A stretch of DNA of 64,000 nucleotides from positions 1 to 64,000 of the forward strand of contig JACJYM010000006.1 of NCBI GenBank assembly GCA_020636155.1. The letters are read 5' to 3'. Source of the stretch: Lewinellaceae bacterium (GTDB lineage Bacteria; Bacteroidota; Bacteroidia; Chitinophagales; Saprospiraceae). How positions within the stretch are numbered: position 1 is the first letter of the stretch; every line of letters begins with the position of its first letter. Position numbers and translations under genes: made by a program. The notes under the pieces were generated by a model. The model was not told the origin of the DNA. It saw only the letters and a program-made list of their open reading frames with translations, and searched no databases. Below are positions 53,616 through 61,876 of this stretch, piece by piece.

Positions 53616-54660
53616 TCGGGTTAAATATTTCAAATGCTTTTAAAACTCGACTTTCAATTCTTGATTGTGAATAGGCAGATAGACCAGCATCCTTATATTC
53701 ATCACTAGTTTTTAGTTCGCTAATTTTTTTTCTAAATACTTCACTACTATTTTCATAATAAGACCAATACTTGTTCAGTGATAGCATAATTGCATCGAAA
53801 TAGTTCGGAGTGAATATTCCGTTACTAGCTCTAAATATTGTATGTTCAAAATTGTCATTTAAATAGTTTAAATATTTTTCAATAAGTTCCTGCTCCGCTA
53901 ATTTGTCAAAGCTAATTTCTTGTTTTGCAACTCTTCTCATATAGCTTGATAAATGGTTTGGTAAATTCTTTTCAAGTTTCAATGAATCATTCTTGAAAGT
54001 ATAAAAACGTAATACCAATTCTTCACAAAACATTTCCTCGATTTGCTTATCTGTTGGTTTAATAATATTTCTAAACAAGTCACTTGAGCCAATATCAATA
54101 AGTAAAGAATTTAGTTCATTTGAATGTCCTCTAAAAATACAGTTCCTAATTTCTTGTTCAGATAAGGGCGAACCACCTGTATTTAGTCTGTTAAAAAGTT
54201 CATACCTCATATCTACGTCACTATCCCATTTGATTATTTCAACTCTACAGACAGATCTCTTCAAAGAGTTTTTTAGTAGTATACCAATGTCATTTACAGT
54301 TTTTCCCTTTAATTCTGAAATTAGGTCGCCTTCTTCAAGTGTTAGATTGTTTTTAGTTTCATTTTCAATTAATAATCCGAAAAAGGAAAATATTGTACTT
54401 ATTCTCTGTAACCCATCAACAAGTTCCCATTTACCTTTATCGTCCTCCGCAACAAAAATTGGAGGAACAGGAATTCCAAGTAAAATTGATTCAATAAATC
54501 TTGTTTGTTGAAAAATATCCCATCTAAATGTTCTTTGATATTCAGGTGTTATTACTAAAGAATTATCTTCATAAATATTCATAAGCTCACCAAAGGACAT
54601 ATCTAATCGGTCAGCCCTCAAATTATTTCTTCTTTTCTGTATTGTTTCTTCTAAGTTCAT
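53605..54660 (-). CDS. DUF262 (ParB/GmrS-like) protein
   Basis: The protein has 351 residues. The DUF262 core has ITPEYQRTFRW (about 38), IPVPPIFVAED, KWELVDGLQRIS (about 80) and FNRLNTGGSPLSEQEIRNC. This ParB-like fold binds and hydrolyses nucleotides in the GmrSD type IV restriction enzymes. No HNH nuclease half (DUF1524) is present; the partner here is the HEPN gene, with which it overlaps. It is the first gene of the array, 22 nt after the CACTAAC box at 54682. Confidence 0.88.
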   Translation of the reverse strand: MNLEETIQKRRNNLRADRLDMSFGELMNIYEDNSLVITPEYQRTFRWDIFQQTRFIESILLGIPVPPIFVAEDDKGKWELVDGLQRISTIFSFFGLLIENETKNNLTLEEGDLISELKGKTVNDIGILLKNSLKRSVCRVEIIKWDSDVDMRYELFNRLNTGGSPLSEQEIRNCIFRGHSNELNSLLIDIGSSDLFRNIIKPTDKQIEEMFCEELVLRFYTFKNDSLKLEKNLPNHLSSYMRRVAKQEISFDKLAEQELIEKYLNYLNDNFEHTIFRASNGIFTPNYFDAIMLSLNKYWSYYENSSEVFRKKISELKTSDEYKDAGLSAYSQSRIESRVLKAFEIFNPNGN

Positions 54661-54681
54661 TTTTCTTGATTTTTAGCTTAT

Positions 54682-54718
54682 CACTAACGATTGTATATAC
54701 GCCAAATTGCGTATATAT
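54682..54718 (-). repeat. Half attC-like site, or attI-like boundary, at the array's start
   Basis: CACTAAC (54682-54688) is the same box as one side of site A and lies 22 nt before the DUF262 ATG, the spacing seen at the other cassettes. A hairpin follows, GTATATACGC-CAAATT-GCGTATATAT. The matching outer GTTAGTG box on the far side is missing, so the site looks truncated, or it is a different kind of boundary. Confidence 0.45.
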
Positions 54719-55214
54719 TGTATATAAATTCATCCTTCCTTTTTCGCATATTTCTATTATCTAGCGGCGAAATTGTATCTATATTCATCTTATTCTTTGG
54801 GATATACCCCCACTTTTTACTTTGCGAATATTTACGACCTTCAATTCTTTTTATCTAAGAGACAACTTCTTGATTAAAATCAATAAACAACCCTATTCAC
54901 TCACTGTCCTTGTAAAAAACTGGTTTTAGGTGTCGTATATTTTGATCCGTTAAGGTCATCATATTAAAAAGTACGGGTTAAAGATAGTTAACCAAATTGA
55001 TATTAGGAAATTATTACTTACAAGAGGTGTTTCGTATGCTTTAGAGATTCAAATATCCTCCCTGTTCTCCGAACTGTCCCTCCAGAGGGAAATATTACTC
55101 CCCGTTCTGTAAACTGTCCCATTTGTCAGTCAAAAAATGAAATTCACCAATTTTCGGTTATTATACCCTTGGTTCGTTCTTATTTATTAATTTAGTCCTG
55201 CAAAATATAAATAT
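54719..55214. other. Gene-free stretch between the array and fabH
   Basis: About 500 bp. I see no reading frame, integrase remnant or terminator. It contains two 23 bp imperfect direct repeats (next entry). Its base composition is as AT-rich as the array. There is no strong promoter box before fabH. Confidence 0.5.
55058..55120. repeat. Two 23 bp imperfect direct repeats
   Basis: CTCCCTGTTCTCCGAACTGT followed by CCC (55058-55080) recurs as CTCCCCGTTCTGTAAACTGT followed by CCC (55098-55120), 19 of 23 positions alike, 40 bp apart. Origin unknown; could be remnants of a repeat array or of a mobile element's end. Confidence 0.45.
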
Positions 55215-56273
55215 ATGTATCGAACAAAGATTGCAGGCATTGGAATGTATGTGCCTGAAAAAGAAGTAAGCAACGAATGGTTAACGCAATATATGGATAC
55301 CACCAATGAGTGGATAGTAGAACGAACCGGCATTGAGACGAGAAGATATGCGGATAAACATAAGGAAACGACTTCGACCTTGGGAGCAAAGGCGGCTTTA
55401 AAAGCTATAGATGATGCGGGAATTAGTAAGGAGGACATTGATTTCATCATATTTGCTACGCTAAGTCCTGACTATTATTTTCCGGGTTGTGGCGTCTTGT
55501 TGCAACGTGAGTTGGGGATTACCCACGGTGAAGCCGGCGCATTGGATATCAGAAATCAATGCAGTGGTTTTTTATACGGACTATCGGTCGCTGACCAATT
55601 TATCAAGTCGGGAATGTATAAAAACATTCTGCTCGTAGGGGCGGAGATGCATAGCATGGGACTGGATTTTTCGACGGAAGGAAGAAATGTCTCAGTGATA
55701 TTTGGCGATGGGGCAGGAGCGGTCATTCTACAACCCACTGAGAATGAAAATGAAGGAATCCTCACCACGAAATTGCATTCAGACGGTACTCACGCTGAAG
55801 AATTGGCGATGATAAATCCCGGATCTCACGGGGGATACCACCTACATGAAGTTGATTTTGGATTTCCAGATGAAGACCTGCCTGGAGAAATTTTTGTCAC
55901 CCAGCACATGTTGGATGCGGGTATGATGTATCCTAATATGAATGGCCAATTGGTTTTTAAAAATGCGGTGGTTAAGTTTCCCGAGGTGATAATGGAAGCA
56001 TTAATTGAAGTCGGAGCAAGCCCTTCTGACATTGATATGTTGATACCTCACCAGGCCAATTTGAGAATCAGCCAGTTTGTACAGAGAAAATTAGGCCTAA
56101 GAGACGACCAAGTCTTTAATAATATTCAAAAATATGGAAACACGACCGCTGCCAGTGTGCCTATTGCCTTATGTGAAGCTCTCAAAGAAGGCAAGATAAA
56201 ATCTGGTGACTTGGTTTGTTTGGCCGTTTTTGGAAGTGGTTTTACGTGGGGTAGCGCCTTGATTCGGTGGTAG
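55215..56273 (+). CDS. 3-oxoacyl-ACP synthase III-family (KAS III/FabH-like) enzyme
   Basis: A thiolase-fold condensing enzyme of 352 residues. The triad is present: Cys116 in RNQCSGFLYGL, His279 in LIPHQANLRI, and Asn near 309 in YGNTTAASVP. The N-terminal TNEWIVERTGIETR is typical FabH. It condenses acetyl-CoA or another acyl-CoA with malonyl-ACP. Its isolated position, away from plsX and rpmF, suggests a paralogue with another primer substrate rather than housekeeping FabH. Confidence 0.88.
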   Translation: MYRTKIAGIGMYVPEKEVSNEWLTQYMDTTNEWIVERTGIETRRYADKHKETTSTLGAKAALKAIDDAGISKEDIDFIIFATLSPDYYFPGCGVLLQRELGITHGEAGALDIRNQCSGFLYGLSVADQFIKSGMYKNILLVGAEMHSMGLDFSTEGRNVSVIFGDGAGAVILQPTENENEGILTTKLHSDGTHAEELAMINPGSHGGYHLHEVDFGFPDEDLPGEIFVTQHMLDAGMMYPNMNGQLVFKNAVVKFPEVIMEALIEVGASPSDIDMLIPHQANLRISQFVQRKLGLRDDQVFNNIQKYGNTTAASVPIALCEALKEGKIKSGDLVCLAVFGSGFTWGSALIRW

Positions 56274-56307
56274 GTAGGGTCTTTTTAATCGGATATTGAT
56301 TAATTCT

Positions 56308-57156
56308 TTATTCTACTTCAAAAATAATGGGTATTCTACCGCACTGTTCTTGAGCATCTGCGATATTGAATTTATACTTTTTGACTCCGGCGCAGGCAAC
56401 AGATATTAAATGTGAATCGGTGGTCGTAGAGCCTTTTTGTGTAAAACTGGCTTTGGTGACATTGCCCTTTGAATCCACACAAAAGGAAACCATGACGGTA
56501 CCTGTTTTTTGCGAATTATCTCTTATCGTGGGTTGAAAAACGACTTTTCTATTGCTCACGTCACCCCCAATGTCTCCGGCTCCTGCAGACAGATTGTCGA
56601 GGACACTGCTATCCGGACGACCATTTTTGCTTCCTTCATTGCCTGTGTTAGAGTTATTGCCCTTACCAGAGCTATTCTTTAGGAGTTCCGCATATTTTTT
56701 CTTTTGAGCTTCCTGTGCATCTTTTTGTTTTTGCAGTTCTTCGGCTTCTTTTCTTCGTTTTTCTTCCGCAATTTGTTCCGCTGTTTTTGTATTGCTCGTA
56801 TTTTCCTTTTTTACCACAGGTGACTCTTCTTGTAAATCAGCCTCGGATTCATCAAGTGGAGATTCCTTTTTGGCTACTTCAGTTGGGTTAGGAATTGATT
56901 TTGTAGGTGTTTGAATTTCATTTTCAACTTTATCTACAGAAGATTCAGGGATTTGGTCACTTCCACCTTCTAATATGTCATCACCAAATTGCACTAAAAT
57001 ACCGGAAATTTCTCGTGGAGGGTCCCAATATGTCAGGACAGGCATAATACATATCAACAGCAGAAGAATATGCACTAAAGCAGAAATGATGATGCCTTTG
57101 CGTTCATCATCTTTTTGCGTAACTGTCTTTTCATTATATGTGTTAAAATCTTCCAA
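56308..57156 (-). CDS. TonB-family energy transducer
   Basis: The protein has 282 residues. An N-terminal membrane helix (about 23-43) is followed by a periplasmic spacer rich in Glu, Lys, Gln and Asn with a coiled-coil segment (about 105-155), and a C-terminal domain (about 205-282) with NRKVVFQPTIRDNSQKTGTV and VSFCVDSKGNVTKASFTQKG, a TonB-type beta-alpha-beta fold. It is last in the tolQ-exbD-exbD-tonB operon, 96 nt after the second exbD. It couples proton motive force to outer-membrane receptors. Confidence 0.85.
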   Translation of the reverse strand: MEDFNTYNEKTVTQKDDERKGIIISALVHILLLLICIMPVLTYWDPPREISGILVQFGDDILEGGSDQIPESSVDKVENEIQTPTKSIPNPTEVAKKESPLDESEADLQEESPVVKKENTSNTKTAEQIAEEKRRKEAEELQKQKDAQEAQKKKYAELLKNSSGKGNNSNTGNEGSKNGRPDSSVLDNLSAGAGDIGGDVSNRKVVFQPTIRDNSQKTGTVMVSFCVDSKGNVTKASFTQKGSTTTDSHLISVACAGVKKYKFNIADAQEQCGRIPIIFEVE

Positions 57157-57252
57157 CTTGTATGTATATCATTTCTATTCTAATGTCAATTTCGAAACTA
57201 GAACTTCTAAATAAAATATCTTCTGTGTAAGTTGGTTTTGTTTGATTTCACC

Positions 57253-57651
57253 TTAATGCGGTGAATCGAGTACTGCACTTATTTTGTTCTTATATGCAAT
57301 ATCCATGATTGCAACGACCGCATCATTGGACGCTTGCTTAGAAGGTCTAATAGTGATTGCTGCTTTATCTCCTTTATCCCTTTTCAAATCCATCATTTGT
57401 TTTCTGGCATCGGATAAAGATATTCTCGTATCATTCATAAAATAATTGCCATTTCCTTCGATGCTGATAATTACCGGGGTAGTAGGAGTGCTGTTATTTG
57501 TACTTTTCTTGCCTGGCAAGGAAAGATTTAAGGCACTCGGTACGATCATAGAAGAAGTAAGCATAAAGAAAATTAACAATAAGAATATGATGTCTGTCAA
57601 TGACGACATGTTAAACTCCGCACTTACTTTATTTCGTTTCTTAATGGCCAT
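57253..57651 (-). CDS. exbD: ExbD/TolR-family protein (second copy)
   Basis: About 132 residues. One membrane helix with the proton-carrying Asp in MSSLTDIIFLLLIFFMLTSSM (about 16-36), then a periplasmic domain ending AYKNKISAVLDSPH. It works with TolQ/ExbB and TonB. I start it at the ATG at 57651, 4 nt after the first exbD; a longer reading to 57690 overlaps that gene. The first 36 residues match the upstream copy almost exactly, pointing to a gene duplication. Confidence 0.92.
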   Translation of the reverse strand: MAIKKRNKVSAEFNMSSLTDIIFLLLIFFMLTSSMIVPSALNLSLPGKKSTNNSTPTTPVIISIEGNGNYFMNDTRISLSDARKQMMDLKRDKGDKAAITIRPSKQASNDAVVAIMDIAYKNKISAVLDSPH

Positions 57652-57655
57652 TAGA

Positions 57656-58057
57656 TTATTTTTCTTTTCCCGAAGGGGCTTGAGTGGCAATAATCGCTTT
57701 AATCTTTAATCCGGATGCCAATTTTATCAATGGATGGATTTTATCCCATGTGACCCCTGATTCTGCTATGATATTTAAGGTGGCATTTTTCTTATTGTCA
57801 GAAAACCTGACTGCATTGGCAATGTCTTTTTCCACTGTGGCGGAACTTGAGGGTTTGCCATTGACGGTTATTTTACCATTTTTCATAATGGTCACTGATA
57901 AGTCCGTAGGTGCCACCACTGTAGAACTGGACTGTGGTAATGGCATATTTATTTGCACCATGGATGAGGTGAGCATAAAGAAAATAAGCAATAGAAAAAT
58001 GATGTCAGTCAATGATGACATACTAAATTCTGCGCTTACTTTATTTCTTTTTTTCAC
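57656..58057 (-). CDS. exbD: ExbD/TolR-family protein (first copy)
   Basis: The protein has 133 residues and starts with GTG. The same membrane helix with its Asp as in the next gene is followed by a periplasmic domain (DLSVTIMKNGKITVNGKP). It follows the TolQ gene by 21 nt. Tandem exbD genes suggest a heteromeric ExbD dimer. Confidence 0.92.
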   Translation of the reverse strand: MKKRNKVSAEFSMSSLTDIIFLLLIFFMLTSSMVQINMPLPQSSSTVVAPTDLSVTIMKNGKITVNGKPSSSATVEKDIANAVRFSDNKKNATLNIIAESGVTWDKIHPLIKLASGLKIKAIIATQAPSGKEK

Positions 58058-58078
58058 GATTTAAATATCTATTTCTGA

Positions 58079-58753
58079 CTAAACTGGTTCTTGCAACATA
58101 TCCATGAACTCAATGGTGCTTTGTTCCATTTTGAACACGACTTTGTCAACATTGGCTACGAGTAAGTTGTATCCTACGAAGGCAACAATACCGATTAATA
58201 GTCCAAATGCCGTAGTAATCAAGGCTTGATAAATACCACCCGCAAGTACGTCAGGTGTGACATTTTGTTCGGTCGCCATTTTGTAAAAGGCTAAAATCAT
58301 CCCAGTTACGGTACCAAAGAACCCAATCATCGGTGCAGCACCGGCTATAGAAGCCAAAGTGGAAAGGTTTTTCTCCAACTTAAATAGTTCTAGATTACCA
58401 ACATTTTCAATAGCTGCATCGATATCTCTCAACGGCTTGCCTATTCGCATCAACCCTTTTTCAATCATTCTTGCCACTGGAGAATCCGTATTTCTACAAA
58501 GTGCCTTAGCCCCTTCAATATTTCCTGCAGCGACACTTGCCCGGATGTTATTTATGAAATTTTCATCCACTTTTCCGGCTCTCTTAATCGACAGATACCT
58601 TTCTACGAAAATGTACACTGCCATAAACGACAATATCAATAAGATTCCTACAATTGCAATACCAATAGGACCTCCCTGAACAATCAAATCAACCAAATTC
58701 ATTGTTGCTTCAGTTTCTTCGGTGGCTTGTTGGAAAAAAAACAAACTCATCAT
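58079..58753 (-). CDS. MotA/TolQ/ExbB-family proton channel protein
   Basis: The protein has 224 residues with three membrane helices (about 27-52, 135-160, 178-200). The cytoplasmic loop has SPVARMIEKGLMRIG and NLSTLASIAGAAPMIGFFGTVTGM, the family's signature. It forms the channel with the two ExbD proteins. First gene of the operon, with a TACGTTTG box at 58790-58797. Confidence 0.93.
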   Translation of the reverse strand: MMSLFFFQQATEETEATMNLVDLIVQGGPIGIAIVGILLILSFMAVYIFVERYLSIKRAGKVDENFINNIRASVAAGNIEGAKALCRNTDSPVARMIEKGLMRIGKPLRDIDAAIENVGNLELFKLEKNLSTLASIAGAAPMIGFFGTVTGMILAFYKMATEQNVTPDVLAGGIYQALITTAFGLLIGIVAFVGYNLLVANVDKVVFKMEQSTIEFMDMLQEPV

Positions 58754-58789
58754 ATTAGACTTAATTTTGATAATGTTTATTAAACCTCA

Positions 58790-58797
58790 CAAACGTA
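58790..58797 (-). promoter_or_regulatory. Minus-7 box of the tolQ-exbD-exbD-tonB operon
   Basis: The minus strand reads TACGTTTG, fitting TAnnTTTG, 37 nt before the ATG. A minus-33 element is not clear. Confidence 0.4.
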
Positions 58798-58919
58798 ACA
58801 ACGCTTGTTTTATTTTTATAATCGGTTACAAAAATAATAAAATCTATAATGTATTAAACTTTTGCTTAATATAAATTGAGAAAAAATAAATTTATAGTAA
58901 ATAAAGAGAATTGTAGTTC

Positions 58920-61868
58920 CTATCGAATGATAGTAATATCGCCTGTCAATATTTTTTCCTCACCACTATTCAAAACATATCTCAACATGAAGACATAAAC
59001 ACCCGGCTGGGCATAGCGGCCATAAAATTTTCCGTCCCAAGCCATTGGATTTTCATTGGGCTCGAAATCCTTGTTTTCATACATTAATCCGCCATACCTA
59101 TCAAAAATTTGAAAGGTCATGATTTCAAAAGGTGGGCCATATCCGGAAACAGAAAATATGTCATTATTTCCATCGCCATTCGGTGAAAATATATTGGGAT
59201 ATACCCATTCTACTTCATTGGAAAATTCGAGATTGATAAACATAGATATGATGCATCCATCTATATTCTCTAAATCAACTCTTAGTTTTTCTGATTTATT
59301 TCTGCCATATTCGACTTCACTTCCCGTTCCAACCAATTCTTCATCTTCATTCCACCACGTAAATTCAAGGGTTTTATCCAATGTCAGATTGGTGTAAACC
59401 TTCATGGCAGCCTTTTGGTCGTATTTTAGCCTATACAACTGTTTTCCTTGAAGATAAAAGGTCTCAGGACTTTCGATTTCAAATTCGATATCATAAGGAC
59501 AATCATAATTGTCTTTAATCTGCAAGGTATAGCTTCCAGGTAGCATTGATTCCAATGGTTCTTCTGAGTCTATTGGATTGCCGTTGAGGAAAAAGCGGAA
59601 TGGCAAAGTACCACCTGTGATTTTTTCAATTTCCATTCCACCGAATTCTTCATCTATGCAAAGGGGAGAGAAATAATTATAAATAACATCTTGAATGTTA
59701 TTCTCATTTAAATCAATGGGTAGAATATTTTCATTGGTACATCCTGACTCTAGATCTAAGGCTTTTAGATATATCGGTGTATTTTTTGTGATATGAATGC
59801 TGTTCGTAAATGGGATATAATTAATGCCATCTTCACTCCACCAATATTCGGTATTTACCAAATCAGACGAATTATTAAAGAGTTCTAATTCCGTCGTATT
59901 ACAATTCCATTGGCTAGATTGTGCTATTTCGATATCAGGAATTCGACTAATATTCTCCAAGGTGAAGATTGTGTCTAAAGAGCAACCGTTTTCTGCTTCT
60001 AAATGCAGCGTATAATCTCCCGCCTCATCAGCATAATAATCAAGTTCTTCTGATACCATAGTTCCTTCATGCCACCATTCTGTCTTGACTATATTTTTGT
60101 CACTCGTGTATTGTAACTTAGACACAGGAAAATAGCAGCTGATTGGCTCCCTTTCAATGTTAATTTGAGGTAAATCCAGATTTTCTTTGACGACAATCGT
60201 TTTTGAGCTTTTGCAGCCATTGGTTCCGTAGATAGTGACTATGTATTGCCCTGTTTTATCAACTATGATTTTTTTATCATCAGAGCCATTTAATTTCGTG
60301 CCAGAAAACTCGTAATGATCGATTTCGTTAGTTGTTTCAATCGCGATAACTGAAATCGGTTCGCTGCAAGTAATCTCTGTCGCACTAAGGGTGAATTCAG
60401 GTAGGTTTTCATCCAATTCCACAAGGACTTCAAAACTTTGAGAGCAGATTCCATTTGCCGTACTAAAATCGACAATTGCAGTATAAATGCCTGCCTCACT
60501 GAATGTTACATTAAATTCTGTAGATATTACAGTATTATCTGAGTTTTTCCAAGTGCAGGATTCTGACACTAAATTAGAATTAACATTTAATTCGAAATAT
60601 TGCGTTGGATTGTCACAATTCAAAGTAATAGATTGTGGTAAATTACTTGTGGCTTCATCAAATACCAAATCAAATTTTTCATACTTATTGCAATCTTCAT
60701 CAACCAATATACTGTGAATTCCCGCCGTGCAAAACTCTTGATTATTGATTGTGAAACAGTCATCTTTGCAGATAATAATTTTTCCGATATCTGTTGTGTC
60801 TGGTAGGGGAGGAGAGACCATTAAATTTACTGTTGCACAAGTATCTCCCAAATAATCAAAATGATATACGCCATAATCTGAAAAGGTAAACTCTCCAAGA
60901 TTTATATCATCGCTGACAGTCGTCGTAAAAGGAAATTCTGATTTACAAACAAAAAATTCATTTTCAATTTCGACAGGTTTCATCAAATTTACCGGGATAG
61001 AAATTATATAGTCATCAAGACAGTTAAGTATGGGTAAATCATCAGAAAAATCAATTTTTACATTGATATCACCATGATATTCATCTTCGATATTTAAGCT
61101 AATTTTTAACTGATTGCGAGATTTTAAATTTTGTTTATAACTGATAGGATAAGCATCAGGTTCGACTTGATATGTATATATTTTGTCTGGAGACAATGAA
61201 CTTATACTTGATAAAACACAAAGTTCTTCTTTAAAATAATCCAAAAAATCAATGTTCAAGTCAAATGATTGTGGAGCACATCCATTGACACTATCAGGAG
61301 TTGTCACCTTTATTAATTCTGCATTAGGCAAACCATTCAAAAAACCGCTATTAAAATGAATCTGAAAATCACAATTGTTTCCAAATAATCCATCGATGAG
61401 CAGATAGTAGGTGTTTCCAGCTATGAATGTACCAGCAGCTACTGAAATAGCGCCATCACCAGAAAAACACAACACATCACCTGCATCATCTCGTTGAATA
61501 CTACCTAAATTAGCTTTTAGAGTATCAATAACTTGGCTATGATAAACACCGACTTGAAGTCCTCCACCAGGTGTGCCATCCGCATTAAGACAACCACTTG
61601 AAGTTACGGTGAAGGATACATCTGTAGAACAAGGGGTAAATGAAAACCAAATCGGATTTTCCGTTGAACCAGAATCACAAGGAATTTTAGGTTGGTCACC
61701 AAATTTGCCATCAGGCAAAGTGCCTGAATAACTTTGCCCATTAATAGCACATAAGGGATACGGGTTAAATATCGTTGCACCCTTATCATACTCAGATAAA
61801 ATCTCTTGCGAATGTAATCCTAATATATTAAATACTACAACCCCTAGTATCAACATCAATTTCCTCAT
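58920..61868 (-). CDS. Large secreted protein with type B (gliding-type) type IX sorting domain
   Basis: The protein has 982 residues. A signal peptide ends at LGLHSQE. The N-terminal region (about 25-190) resembles Bacteroidota surface proteins with paired cysteines (PLCAINGQSYSG, IPCDSGSTENPIWFSF). The middle consists of Ig-like or PKD-like beta modules with many Cys. The last 90 residues form the CHU_C/type B sorting domain: YPNIFSPNGDGNNDIFSV, FQIFDRYGGLMYE, WDGKFYGRYAQPGVYVFML, LTGDITIIR. It would be exported by type IX secretion and anchored with a PorP/SprF partner. Confidence 0.9.
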   Translation of the reverse strand: MRKLMLILGVVVFNILGLHSQEILSEYDKGATIFNPYPLCAINGQSYSGTLPDGKFGDQPKIPCDSGSTENPIWFSFTPCSTDVSFTVTSSGCLNADGTPGGGLQVGVYHSQVIDTLKANLGSIQRDDAGDVLCFSGDGAISVAAGTFIAGNTYYLLIDGLFGNNCDFQIHFNSGFLNGLPNAELIKVTTPDSVNGCAPQSFDLNIDFLDYFKEELCVLSSISSLSPDKIYTYQVEPDAYPISYKQNLKSRNQLKISLNIEDEYHGDINVKIDFSDDLPILNCLDDYIISIPVNLMKPVEIENEFFVCKSEFPFTTTVSDDINLGEFTFSDYGVYHFDYLGDTCATVNLMVSPPLPDTTDIGKIIICKDDCFTINNQEFCTAGIHSILVDEDCNKYEKFDLVFDEATSNLPQSITLNCDNPTQYFELNVNSNLVSESCTWKNSDNTVISTEFNVTFSEAGIYTAIVDFSTANGICSQSFEVLVELDENLPEFTLSATEITCSEPISVIAIETTNEIDHYEFSGTKLNGSDDKKIIVDKTGQYIVTIYGTNGCKSSKTIVVKENLDLPQINIEREPISCYFPVSKLQYTSDKNIVKTEWWHEGTMVSEELDYYADEAGDYTLHLEAENGCSLDTIFTLENISRIPDIEIAQSSQWNCNTTELELFNNSSDLVNTEYWWSEDGINYIPFTNSIHITKNTPIYLKALDLESGCTNENILPIDLNENNIQDVIYNYFSPLCIDEEFGGMEIEKITGGTLPFRFFLNGNPIDSEEPLESMLPGSYTLQIKDNYDCPYDIEFEIESPETFYLQGKQLYRLKYDQKAAMKVYTNLTLDKTLEFTWWNEDEELVGTGSEVEYGRNKSEKLRVDLENIDGCIISMFINLEFSNEVEWVYPNIFSPNGDGNNDIFSVSGYGPPFEIMTFQIFDRYGGLMYENKDFEPNENPMAWDGKFYGRYAQPGVYVFMLRYVLNSGEEKILTGDITIIR

Positions 61869-61876
61869 CAGCCCAA

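Noticed and set aside
54661..55214. Integron integrase gene next to the array
   Set aside because: No reading frame of sufficient length and no tyrosine-recombinase motif is present on either strand here.
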